This document shows positions 19,991-27,769 of a stretch of DNA of 64,000 bases, one piece after another. The DNA comes from Streptomyces bottropensis ATCC 25435 (GTDB taxonomy: Bacteria; Actinomycetota; Actinomycetes; Streptomycetales; Streptomycetaceae). The stretch covers positions 1,889,342 through 1,953,341 of the forward strand of contig NZ_KB911581.1 in the NCBI RefSeq assembly GCF_000383595.1. The letters are read 5' to 3'. The first letter of the stretch is position 1. The number at the start of each line of letters is the position of its first letter. The position numbers and the translations under genes are program-made. The notes beneath the pieces were generated by a model. It did no database searches. It saw only the letters and a program-made list of their open reading frames with translations, and was not told the origin of the DNA.

Positions 19991-19999
19991 TGCGATAAT
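19991..19999 (+). promoter_or_regulatory. Extended -10 promoter of ilvE
   Basis: TGCGATAAT is an extended -10 (TGn plus GATAAT), rare in such GC-rich DNA, 110 bp before the ilvE start. The -35 region (TTTCTT) is poor, as extended -10 promoters allow. Confidence 0.55.
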
Positions 20000-20109
20000 C
20001 GAACGCGGAGCCGCTGAATGAGGCAATGCTCGGACGTCCAAGCACTCGCCACCGGCAGTGCGGATGTGAGCGCGGCCCGTCACACACAACCGGTGAAGGA
20101 CAACCACTC

Positions 20110-21198
20110 ATGACGACGCCCACGATCGAGCTCAAGCCCTCGGCCTCGCCACTCTCCGCCGCGGAGCGCGACGCGGTCCTGGCCGCCCCCGGCTTCGGCC
20201 GCCACTTCACCGACCACATGGTCGTGATCAAGTGGACCGAGGGCCGGGGCTGGCACGACGGCCAGCTCGTTCCGTACGCGCCGCTCTCCCTCGACCCGGC
20301 CACCATGGTCCTGCACTACGCGCAGGAGATCTTCGAGGGACTGAAGGCCTACCGGCAGCCGGACGGCTCCGTCGCCACCTTCCGGCCGGAGAAGAACGCG
20401 GCGCGCTTCCGGGCCTCCGCCCGCCGGCTCGGGATGCCGGAGCTGCCGGTCGAGACATTCATCGAGGCCTGTGACGCGCTGGTGCGGCAGGACCAGGCCT
20501 GGGTCCCGGCCCACGGCGGCGAGGAGTCCCTCTACCTGCGCCCCTTCATGATCGCCACCGAGGTGGGTCTGGGCGTCAAGCCCGCAGGCGAGTACCTCTT
20601 CCTGGTCATCGCCTCCCCGGCCGGCGCCTACTTCCCCGGCGGAGTGCAGCCCGTCTCCATCTGGGTCTCCGAGGACCACGTCCGCGCCGTCCCCGGCGGC
20701 ATGGGCGACGCCAAGACCGGCGGCAACTACGCGGCCTCCCTGCTCGCCCAGGCCGAGGCCGCCGCCGAGGGCTGCGCCCAGGTCTGCTACCTCGACGCGG
20801 TCGAGCGCAAGTGGGTCGAGGAGCTGGGCGGCATGAACCTGTACTTCGTGTACGGCGACCGGATCGTCACGCCCACCCTCACCGGCTCGATCCTGGAGGG
20901 CGTCACCCGCGACTCGCTCCTCACCGTCGCCGCCGACCTCGGTCACAGCGCCGAGGAGGGCCGGATCTCCATCGACCAGTGGCAGGCCGACTCCGAGAGC
21001 GGCGCCCTCACCGAGGTCTTCGCCTGCGGGACGGCCGCCGTCATCACCCCCGTCGGCACGGTCAAGCGCACCGGCGCCAGCTGGCAGCAGTCCGCCGGCG
21101 AGCCCGGCCCCGTCACGCTCAAGCTCCGCGAGGCGCTGCTGAACATCCAGCGCGGCACCGCGGAGGACAAGCACGGCTGGATGCACGAGCTGGGCTGA
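20110..21198 (+). CDS. ilvE: Branched-chain amino acid aminotransferase
   Basis: A PLP fold-type IV aminotransferase for the last step of Val, Leu and Ile synthesis. Of its 362 residues, PLP-binding Lys202 sits in [22 protein letters not shown] and [11 protein letters not shown], the other conserved segments, are present. The frame is open from 20026, but ATG 20110 has GAAGGA about 10 nt upstream and gives the usual N-terminus. It is a single-gene unit between its own promoter and a hairpin. Confidence 0.95.
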   Translation: MTTPTIELKPSASPLSAAERDAVLAAPGFGRHFTDHMVVIKWTEGRGWHDGQLVPYAPLSLDPATMVLHYAQEIFEGLKAYRQPDGSVATFRPEKNAARFRASARRLGMPELPVETFIEACDALVRQDQAWVPAHGGEESLYLRPFMIATEVGLGVKPAGEYLFLVIASPAGAYFPGGVQPVSIWVSEDHVRAVPGGMGDAKTGGNYAASLLAQAEAAAEGCAQVCYLDAVERKWVEELGGMNLYFVYGDRIVTPTLTGSILEGVTRDSLLTVAADLGHSAEEGRISIDQWQADSESGALTEVFACGTAAVITPVGTVKRTGASWQQSAGEPGPVTLKLREALLNIQRGTAEDKHGWMHELG

Positions 21199-21222
21199 GT
21201 GCGCGGAGTACATGTCTCGCGC

Positions 21223-21247
21223 GGCGGCCGGCCCCAGCCCGGCCGCC
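21223..21247 (+). terminator. ilvE terminator
   Basis: A 9-bp stem (21223-21231 with 21239-21247), 24 bp after the ilvE stop; it lies between convergent genes. Confidence 0.65.
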
Positions 21248-21287
21248 ACGCGGCGCTCCTCGGCGCGGCACTCGGCGGCCCGGCTCC

Positions 21288-22445
21288 TCATGCCCCCTCC
21301 GCCCGCACCCGCTCCACCAGCCCCAGGGTCAGCTCCTGCGCCACGTCCTCCAGGTTCCACTCCCCGTCCCGGTACGCCTGGTTGCTGATCCAGAACACGA
21401 GGACACCGTCGGCCGGTGAGCGGCCGAGGAGGCCGAGGGACCAGTCGTTGCCGCCGTCGTGCCAGGCGAAGGGGCCGTCCGGGGTGTCCCGCACGCTCCA
21501 GCCGTAGCCGTACGAACTCGTCGAGCCGGGCTCCCGGACCCGCGGCTCGAACAGCTTGTCCCGGGCCCGCGCCGGCAGGATCTCCTCGCCCAGCAGCGCG
21601 CGGTGCCAGCGGAACACGTCCTCGGCGGTCGAGAGCATCCCGCCGTTGCCGCGCAGGTTCCAGTGGGGCCCGTCGGCGGCCCAGGGATGGTCGAAGGGCC
21701 TGCCCATGCTCCGCCCCCGGTCGTCGTACTCCACCGCGACGAGCCGCCGTGGCCACCGGGGCAGCACGTACCCGGTCCGCTTCATCCCGGCCGGAGCGAA
21801 CAGGTGCCGGGCCAGGAACTCCTCGTAGCCCTCCGAGGACGCCTTCTCCACGATCGCCGCGAGCAGGCTGTAGCCGGTGTTGGAGTAGTGGAAGCGCGTA
21901 CCCGGCGCGGAGCGGAGCCTCGATGCCAGCGCCCCGCGCACCAGCTCCTCGCGCGACACGGGGGCGTAGTCGTCACCGAGCCCCTCCACGAGACCGGAGG
22001 TGTGGGTGAGCAGCTGCTCGACCGTGATACCGCGTTTGTCCTCCGGCACCGGTCCCAGGTGACGGTCGATGCGGTCGGACACCCGGAGCCGGCCCAGCAC
22101 CTCCAGCTTGAGGATCGCGGCGGCCGTGAACTGCTTGGTCATCGACATGACGTCGTACACCGTGCGGCAGCTCGCCGCGGTCCCGGCCTCGCGGTCGGCC
22201 GTGCCGAAGCCCGCGCAGTAGGCCAGTTGGTCGCCGCGCGCGGCGACGACGGTGCCGCCTGCGCCCCGCGGCAGGGTGCGGCGGACGAAGTCGGCGATCG
22301 AGGCGTCGGCGCGGGGCGGTGCGGCGTCGGCCGCCGGGCCGTCGCCGGGCAGGGGAGCGAGCACCCCGAGTGCCAGTGCCGCCGCGAGCAGCGCGGCGCT
22401 CCCGACCCTCGTACGGGGCTGAGGTGAACGGCGGGGCGGACCCAT
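21288..22445 (-). CDS. Secreted beta-lactamase-family serine hydrolase
   Basis: 385 residues with a Sec signal peptide (hydrophobic stretch about 16-30, likely cleavage near ADAAPP). The class C / D-Ala-D-Ala carboxypeptidase fold is shown by the SMTK nucleophile motif (SxxK), the YSN motif (HYSNTGY), and HDG in place of KTG near the C-terminus (FAWHDGGND). That combination is common in esterase or peptidase members, so the substrate cannot be told. ATG 22445 is used. It is divergent from the XRE-type gene with 132 bp between the starts. Confidence 0.88.
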   Translation of the reverse strand: MGPPRRSPQPRTRVGSAALLAAALALGVLAPLPGDGPAADAAPPRADASIADFVRRTLPRGAGGTVVAARGDQLAYCAGFGTADREAGTAASCRTVYDVMSMTKQFTAAAILKLEVLGRLRVSDRIDRHLGPVPEDKRGITVEQLLTHTSGLVEGLGDDYAPVSREELVRGALASRLRSAPGTRFHYSNTGYSLLAAIVEKASSEGYEEFLARHLFAPAGMKRTGYVLPRWPRRLVAVEYDDRGRSMGRPFDHPWAADGPHWNLRGNGGMLSTAEDVFRWHRALLGEEILPARARDKLFEPRVREPGSTSSYGYGWSVRDTPDGPFAWHDGGNDWSLGLLGRSPADGVLVFWISNQAYRDGEWNLEDVAQELTLGLVERVRAEGA

Positions 22446-22577
22446 ATGACCTCCCAGTGGTCTCCGAGCGGGGCGATGCGCACCGAGGTTGACCGCCGGT
22501 CTCCCGCCTCCTCAAGCTGTGGGGGTGTTCGAGCTTGTACGAGTCCGTGTCCGTCCAGCTCAGCGAGGGGGACCCCG

Positions 22578-23090
22578 ATGACCACCGCACCGCCCACACC
22601 GCCCGACACCGATCCCGCCGCGTTCGTCGCGGCCCTGCGGCGCCTCAAGGCCTGGTCGGGTCTGAGCTATCGCCGGCTGGAGCGCCTGGCGACCGAGGCG
22701 GGTCACGTCCTGCCCCACTCCACGGCGGCGACCATGCTCGGCCGCGAACGGCTTCCCCGCGAGGAACCGCTCGCCGCGTTCGTCGCGGCCTGTGGACTGC
22801 GCGGGGCCGAGGCCGAGGCGTGGACGGACGCGCGGCGCCGTATCGCCTGCGGCCCGGACGAGGTCCCGGCCGCGGCGGCCGTGCGGCCACCCGGTGTCGA
22901 CCTGCCCCGGCCCCCGTCCCTGGCGCGGCCCGTCTCGCTGCCGCGGCCCGGACGTCGGCGGGTCCTCGCCGTGGCGGCGCTCTCGCTCACCGCGCTCCTG
23001 GGCGGTGCCCTGACCTCCGGCGCGCTCACCGAGGACGAGGAGGTACGGGACACACGGACGGTGCACTACGACGCGTCCCGCGACCGTTAG
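22578..23090 (+). CDS. XRE-like helix-turn-helix membrane protein
   Basis: 170 residues. The N-terminal ~75 residues form an actinomycete XRE-type helix-turn-helix (LKAWSGLSYRRLERLATEAG, then STAATMLGRERLPRE). A Pro-rich linker and one membrane segment (about 127-147) follow, with a short outer tail. The frame opens at 22446, but ATG 22578 follows GAGGGGGA and starts just before the domain. Such proteins are common and poorly characterised in Streptomyces. It lies 151 bp upstream of the urease-like operon, with a palindrome between, so it is probably separate. Confidence 0.75.
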   Translation: MTTAPPTPPDTDPAAFVAALRRLKAWSGLSYRRLERLATEAGHVLPHSTAATMLGRERLPREEPLAAFVAACGLRGAEAEAWTDARRRIACGPDEVPAAAAVRPPGVDLPRPPSLARPVSLPRPGRRRVLAVAALSLTALLGGALTSGALTEDEEVRDTRTVHYDASRDR

Positions 23091-23196
23091 AGCGATACTC
23101 GAATCACATCGCCCTGGTCATCAGCTCACCTCCACGCAGCCAGGCGCCGCTGTCTCGATGTGCGGTCACACGCTTCCGCTGTCCCGTGAACCATGT

Positions 23197-23213
23197 TTAG
23201 AGTGACGTTCTAA
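23197..23213. promoter_or_regulatory. Candidate TetR operator before the urease-like operon
   Basis: TTAGAGTGACGTTCTAA is a 17-bp imperfect palindrome with half-sites TTAGAGT and TTAGAAC. It lies 28 bp before ureAB, in a region otherwise very GC-rich. Size and symmetry suit a TetR dimer, and the operon ends with a tetR-type gene, so autoregulation is inferred. Confidence 0.55.
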
Positions 23214-23241
23214 GTGAGGGATCGCAAGGAGGTGTCGCCGC

Positions 23242-23922
23242 ATGCGACTGACCCCCACCGAACGCGACCGCCTGCTCCTCTTCGGCGCCGCCGAACTGGC
23301 CCGGGCCCGTCGTGCGCGCGGACTGCGGCTGAACGTGCCCGAGGCGACCGCGCTCGTCGCGGACGCCGTGTGCGAGGCGGCGCGGGACGGGCTGCGGCTC
23401 GCCGAGGCGATCGAGCGGGCGCGCGGCCTGCTCGGGCCCGACGACGTGCTGCCGGGCGTGGCGGACATCGTGCGGGAGGTGCATGTCGAGGCGGTGTTCG
23501 AGGACGGGTCACGGCTGGCCGTCGTCCCGGACCCGATCGGCGGCGCACCGGGGGATCCCGCCCCCGGTGCGCTCCTGCCGGGCCCGGCGCACGCGGACCC
23601 CGAGGCCGTCGTGCGGCTGACGGTGACCAACACCGCCCGTGTGCCCGTCTCGGTCACCTCCCACTTCCACTTCTTCGAGGCCAACCCGCGGCTGGACTTC
23701 GCGCGGGCGGCGGCCTACGGGATGCGGCTCGCCGTCCCCGCCGGGTCGTCGGTGCGGTTCGGTCCGGGGGAGCGGGTCGAGGTCGGGCTCCTGCCGGTCG
23801 GGGGCGAGCGGATCGCGATCGGGTTCGCCGGCCTCGTCGACGGGGAGCTGGACGCGCCGGGCGCCAAGGACGAGGCCCTGCGCCGGGCCGCCGCCTGCGG
23901 ATACCTGGGGGCCGACCGATGA
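23242..23922 (+). CDS. ureAB: Urease-like gamma-beta fusion subunit
   Basis: 226 residues: residues 1-100 match the urease gamma subunit (MRLTPTERDRLLLFGAAELAR onward) and about 105-226 the beta subunit (VTNTARVPVSVTSHFHFFEANPRLDF). Fused gamma-beta subunits are known, as in Helicobacter UreA. ATG 23242 has a strong AAGGAGGTG. The stop overlaps the ureC start by 3 bp (ATGA), indicating translational coupling. No ureD, E, F or G accessory gene is adjacent, unlike a standard urease operon. From memory, Streptomyces genomes often have a second full urease cluster elsewhere. Confidence 0.9.
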   Translation: MRLTPTERDRLLLFGAAELARARRARGLRLNVPEATALVADAVCEAARDGLRLAEAIERARGLLGPDDVLPGVADIVREVHVEAVFEDGSRLAVVPDPIGGAPGDPAPGALLPGPAHADPEAVVRLTVTNTARVPVSVTSHFHFFEANPRLDFARAAAYGMRLAVPAGSSVRFGPGERVEVGLLPVGGERIAIGFAGLVDGELDAPGAKDEALRRAAACGYLGADR

Positions 23923-25598
23923 GCGTCGATCCGTACGGGTACGCCGCCACCCACGGCCCGCGCGCCGGCGACCGGATCCGGCTCGGCGACTCGGGGCTCG
24001 TGATCCGGGTCGAGTCGGACTCCCAGGGTTACGGCGACGAGTTCCTGGCCGGCTTCGGGAAGACCGCGCGGGACGGACTGCACCTGAAGGCGGCCGCCGT
24101 CCGGGAGACCTGCGACGTCGTGATCAGCAATGTCGTGGTGATCGACGCGGTCCAGGGCGTCCGGAAGGTGTCGATCGGCATCCGGGAGGGGCGGATCAGC
24201 GCGATCGGACGGGCCGGGAACCCCGACACCCTCGACGGGGTCGAGGTGGTCGTCGGCACGGGTACGTCCATCGTGTCCGGCGAGGGGCTGATCGCCACCG
24301 CCGGAGCCGTCGACACCCATGTCCATCTGCTGTCACCACGGATCATGGAGGCCTCGCTGGCCTCCGGGGTGACGACGATCATCGGGCAGGAGTTCGGGCC
24401 GGTCTGGGGCGTCGGGGTCAACTCGCCCTGGGCGCTGCGGCACGCGTTCAACGCGTTCGACGCCTGGCCGGTCAACATCGGCTTCCTCGGCCGGGGTTCG
24501 TCGTCCGGTGACGCCCCGCTGGTGGAGGCGCTCGCCGAGGGCGGGGCCTGCGGCTTCAAGGTGCACGAGGACATGGGCGCCCACACCCGGGCGCTGGACA
24601 CGGCGTTGCGCGTGGCCGAGGAGCACGACGTCCAGGTCGCCCTGCACAGCGACGGACTGAACGAGTGCCTGTCGGTCGAGGACACCCTGCGCGTCCTGGA
24701 GGGCCGCACGGTCCACGCCTTCCACATCGAGGGCTGCGGCGGCGGCCATGTGCCGAACGTCCTGAAGATGGCCGGGGTCCCGAACGTCATCGGCTCCTCC
24801 ACCAACCCCACCCTCCCCTTCGGCCGGGACGCCGTCGCCGAGCACTACGGGATGATCGTCGCCGTCCACGGCCTCAAGACGGACCTGCCCGGCGACGCGG
24901 CCCTGGCCCGCGACCGCATCCGCGCCGGGACGATGGGCGCCGAGGACGTCCTGCACGACCTGGGCGCGATCGGCATCACCTCCTCCGACGCGCAGGGGAT
25001 GGGCCGTGCGGGGGAGACCGTCCGCCGGACCTTCGCGATGGCGGGGAAGATGAAGGCCGAGCGGGGCGCCCCGGACGACGGCCACGACAACGAGCGCGTG
25101 CTGCGGTACATCGCCAAGCTGACCGTCAACCCCGCCATCGCCCACGGCCTCGCGCACGAGATCGGTTCGATCGAGGTCGGCAAGCTGGCCGACCTCGTGC
25201 TGTGGCGGCCGGAGTACTTCGGGGCCAAGCCCCAGCTCGTGCTCAAGTCCGGCTTCCCCGCGTACGGCGTCGTCGGCGACCCGAACGCGGCCACCGACAC
25301 CTGCGAACCCCTTGTGCTGGGGCCCCAGTTCGGGGCGCACGGCGCCACCCCCGCCGACCTCTCCGTCGCCTTCGTCGCGGCGGCCGCCCTCGACCTGGGC
25401 GGCGACTCGATGCCCACCCGGCGGCGCAGGGTCGCGGTGCGCGGCACGCGCGGGATCGGCCCGGCCGACCTGCGCCTCAACTCCCGCACCGGATCGGTCG
25501 ACGTGGACCAGCGCACCGGCCTGGTCACCCTCGACGGCGAACCGCTGCGCTCCGAGCCCGCCGAGTCGGTCCCGCTCAACCGCCTGTACTTCCTCTGA
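23919..25598 (+). CDS. ureC: Urease-like alpha (catalytic) subunit
   Basis: A 559-aa amidohydrolase. Compared with Klebsiella urease at a steady offset of 3, the nickel ligands are all present: His134, His136, carbamylated Lys214, His243, His269 and Asp357. Catalytic His317 and Arg333 (equivalents of 320 and 336) are kept. The flap cysteine (Cys319) is replaced by Val316, and much surrounding sequence is divergent, for example the QEFGPVWGVG region. It may hydrolyse urea, or a related ureido compound given agmatine deiminase next door; that is speculation. The ATG overlaps the ureAB stop; aguA follows after 11 bp. Maturation would need UreDFG-like proteins encoded elsewhere. Confidence 0.88.
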   Translation: MSVDPYGYAATHGPRAGDRIRLGDSGLVIRVESDSQGYGDEFLAGFGKTARDGLHLKAAAVRETCDVVISNVVVIDAVQGVRKVSIGIREGRISAIGRAGNPDTLDGVEVVVGTGTSIVSGEGLIATAGAVDTHVHLLSPRIMEASLASGVTTIIGQEFGPVWGVGVNSPWALRHAFNAFDAWPVNIGFLGRGSSSGDAPLVEALAEGGACGFKVHEDMGAHTRALDTALRVAEEHDVQVALHSDGLNECLSVEDTLRVLEGRTVHAFHIEGCGGGHVPNVLKMAGVPNVIGSSTNPTLPFGRDAVAEHYGMIVAVHGLKTDLPGDAALARDRIRAGTMGAEDVLHDLGAIGITSSDAQGMGRAGETVRRTFAMAGKMKAERGAPDDGHDNERVLRYIAKLTVNPAIAHGLAHEIGSIEVGKLADLVLWRPEYFGAKPQLVLKSGFPAYGVVGDPNAATDTCEPLVLGPQFGAHGATPADLSVAFVAAAALDLGGDSMPTRRRRVAVRGTRGIGPADLRLNSRTGSVDVDQRTGLVTLDGEPLRSEPAESVPLNRLYFL

Positions 25599-25609
25599 GG
25601 AGCCGTCCC

Positions 25610-26656
25610 ATGACCACACCCGCCGCCGACGGATTCCGGATGCCGCCCGAGTGGGCCCCGCACGAGCGCACCTGGATGGCGTGGCCGGGACCGAACCCGA
25701 CCTTCGAGGACCCGGCGGACCTCGCGGACTCCCGCCGGGCCTGGGCGGCGGTCGCCCGTGCCGTCCGCCGCTTCGAACCCGTGACCGTGGTGTGCGGGCC
25801 GGGGCAGTCGGAGGAGGCGCGCACTCTGCTGGGCGACGGCGTCGACACGGTCGAACGCGCGCTGGACGACGCCTGGATGCGGGACATCGGGCCGACCTTC
25901 GTCACCGACGGGCGCCAACTCGCCGCCGTCGACTGGACGTTCAACGGCTGGGGCGCCCAGCCCTGGGCCCGCTGGGGGCACGACGCCGGGATCGCCGGGC
26001 AGGTGGCGGACCTCGCGGGCGCGCGAACGTACGCCTCGAAGCTCGTCAACGAGGGCGGGGCGATCCATGTCGACGGCGAGGGGACCGTCCTGCTGACGGA
26101 GACCGTCCAGCTCGGCCCGGAGCGCAACCCCGGCTGGACCCGCGAGGAGGTCGAGGCGGAGATCCACGCCCATCTCGGCACCCGCCGGGCGATCTGGCTG
26201 CCGCGCGGCCTCACCGGCGACTACTCCCCGGACGGCTTCGGCACGCTCGGCCATGTCGACATCGTCGCCGCCTTCGCCCGCCCCGGCGTGGTCGTGGCCC
26301 ACTCCCAGCCGGACCCCGCCCACCCCGACCACGAGATCACCCGGGAGATCATCGGCCTGCTCCGGTCCGCGACCGACGCGCGCGGGCGGCGCCTGGAGGT
26401 CGTCGAGGTCCCCGCCCCGACCGTGCTGGAAGCGGACGGCCGCTGGGCCGACTACTCCTACATCAACCACTACCTCTGCAACGGTGGAGTCGTCCTGTGC
26501 GGCTTCGACGACCCGCGCGACGAGAGGGCCGCCGAGATCTTCCGCCGGCTGTTCCCGCGGCGGACGGTCACGCTCGTCGACGCCCGCACGGTCTTCGCGG
26601 GCGGCGGAGGCATCCACTGCGTCACCCAGCAGCAGCCGCGGACGGGCGTCAGGTAG
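25610..26656 (+). CDS. aguA: Agmatine deiminase
   Basis: It converts agmatine to N-carbamoylputrescine and ammonia (peptidylarginine deiminase-like family). It has 348 aa, with the usual start MPPEWAPHERTWMAWP, the substrate segment MRDIGPTFV, NEGGAIHVDGEG, the His of GHVDIVAAF, and the catalytic Cys in GGGGIHCVTQQQP near the C-terminus. ATG 25610 has GAGGAG directly over the ureC stop. It is the third gene of the operon; the TetR gene follows 10 bp later. I see no N-carbamoylputrescine amidohydrolase gene here. Confidence 0.92.
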   Translation: MTTPAADGFRMPPEWAPHERTWMAWPGPNPTFEDPADLADSRRAWAAVARAVRRFEPVTVVCGPGQSEEARTLLGDGVDTVERALDDAWMRDIGPTFVTDGRQLAAVDWTFNGWGAQPWARWGHDAGIAGQVADLAGARTYASKLVNEGGAIHVDGEGTVLLTETVQLGPERNPGWTREEVEAEIHAHLGTRRAIWLPRGLTGDYSPDGFGTLGHVDIVAAFARPGVVVAHSQPDPAHPDHEITREIIGLLRSATDARGRRLEVVEVPAPTVLEADGRWADYSYINHYLCNGGVVLCGFDDPRDERAAEIFRRLFPRRTVTLVDARTVFAGGGGIHCVTQQQPRTGVR

Positions 26657-26666
26657 AAACGTACGG

Positions 26667-27404
26667 ATGACCACGCCACCGCATCCGCCACCGGACACGC
26701 ACCCACCGGACACGCACCCACCCGAGACACACCCACCGGACGCGCACCCGTCACCGGACCCGGACGCGCCGCCGGACCCGGACGCGCCGCCGGGTCCGCC
26801 CGCCCGTCCCGTGGCCGCCCGTCGCCGCAACACCGCCCCGCCCCGCGAGGACGTGCTCGGAGCCGCCATGAGCATGATCGCCGAGCGGGGCCTGGACAAG
26901 CTCACCATGGCGGCGCTCGGCCGGGAGGTCGGCATGAGCAGCGGTCATCTCCTCTACTACTTCCACTCCAAGGACGAGCTGCTGCTGCGGACCCTGGAGT
27001 GGAGCGAGGGCCGGCTCGGCGTGGAGCGGGCCCGGCTGCTCACCCGCACGGGCACCGTCCGTGAACGGCTGGCGGCGTACGTCGACCTGTACGTCCCCGA
27101 CGGCCACCGCGACCCCCACTGGACACTCTGGCTGGAGGTCTGGAACCGCTCGCAGAACGCCGACGACGACGCCCGTGAGCGTCAGGCCGCCATCGAGGGC
27201 GCCTGGCACCGCGACCTGGTGGCCCTGCTCGCGGAGGGCGTGTCGAAGGGGGAGTTCCGGGCGGTCGACCCGGATCGGTTCGCCGCCCGGCTGCGGGCCC
27301 TGCTCGACGGCTTCTCCATCCATGTGGCCATCGGGCTGCGCGGCACGGACCGCGCCCAGATCCTCGCTCACGTACGGGAGTTCCTCGACGAGTCGCTGGG
27401 GTGA
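26667..27404 (+). CDS. TetR-family regulator with repetitive Pro/His N-terminus
   Basis: 245 residues. The first ~50 are an odd low-complexity tail, with four HPPxT/A-type units (DTHPP, DTHPP, ETHPP, DAHP) followed by two PDPDAPP units; DNA repeats underlie them (about 26690-26790). The TetR domain follows: helix-turn-helix around AALGREVGMSSGHLLYYFHSKDEL, then a ligand domain resembling BetI-type regulators. ATG 26667 is chosen for its position 10 bp after aguA and an ACGGATG context; a start after the tail is possible. Probably represses its own operon through the palindrome at 23197. Confidence 0.85.
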   Translation: MTTPPHPPPDTHPPDTHPPETHPPDAHPSPDPDAPPDPDAPPGPPARPVAARRRNTAPPREDVLGAAMSMIAERGLDKLTMAALGREVGMSSGHLLYYFHSKDELLLRTLEWSEGRLGVERARLLTRTGTVRERLAAYVDLYVPDGHRDPHWTLWLEVWNRSQNADDDARERQAAIEGAWHRDLVALLAEGVSKGEFRAVDPDRFAARLRALLDGFSIHVAIGLRGTDRAQILAHVREFLDESLG

Positions 27405-27529
27405 GCGTGACGCGCGGACTCGTACGCCGCTCGCGGTGACCGCGTGCGGTGACCGCGCGATGATCAGCACGCTGTTCGCATCCTGAGACGGACGGTGAGC
27501 GCGGGCCCGGTCTGTGCCAGACTTCCCCC

Positions 27530-27580
27530 GTGCTCTCGTTCGCCATGATTATTGGCAGCAGGCGCGCCGGTCCGCAGTGA
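27530..27580 (+). CDS. cimA leader peptide with tandem Ile codons (16 aa)
   Basis: GTG at 27530 gives MLSFAMIIGSRRAGPQ; the internal ATG at 27545 gives MIIGSRRAGPQ. Two consecutive ATT codons are striking in DNA where Ile is nearly always ATC. A -10-like CAGACT (27518-27523) lies 6 nt before the GTG, so the leader may be leaderless, as proposed for ilvB. A terminator with T-tract follows 55 nt after its stop. Confidence 0.6.
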   Translation: MLSFAMIIGSRRAGPQ

Positions 27581-27635
27581 CCGCCTCGTACGACCAGGTA
27601 CGGGCGGACACCGTCGTTCTCGACCCGCGCGCAGA

Positions 27636-27660
27636 CCTCTCGCACCCGCGAGGGGTTTTT
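27636..27660 (+). terminator. Attenuator terminator upstream of cimA
   Basis: An 8-bp stem (27636-27643 with 27648-27655, one G-T pair, ACCC loop) is followed by five Ts (27656-27660). It lies between the Ile leader and cimA, so its formation would block cimA expression. The rest of 27405-27769 holds no other gene that I can see. Confidence 0.75.
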
Positions 27661-27769
27661 CGCTTTTCTGGCCCACCTTCAGCCGGGAGCGCAGCGCGAG
27701 GGATCATTGGAGGACGGTGGAGCCGGTCATTCCGGTACGACCGAGATCCAACACAGGAGCCTTGAGATC

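Noticed and set aside
21288..22445. Beta-lactamase giving resistance
   Set aside because: The HDG in place of KTG and the overall motifs fit esterase or peptidase members of the class C fold; no specific beta-lactamase evidence.
27514..27765. 83-codon plus-strand frame over the cimA leader
   Set aside because: It runs through the leader terminator in another frame and has no Shine-Dalgarno; the short Ile leader explains the region better.
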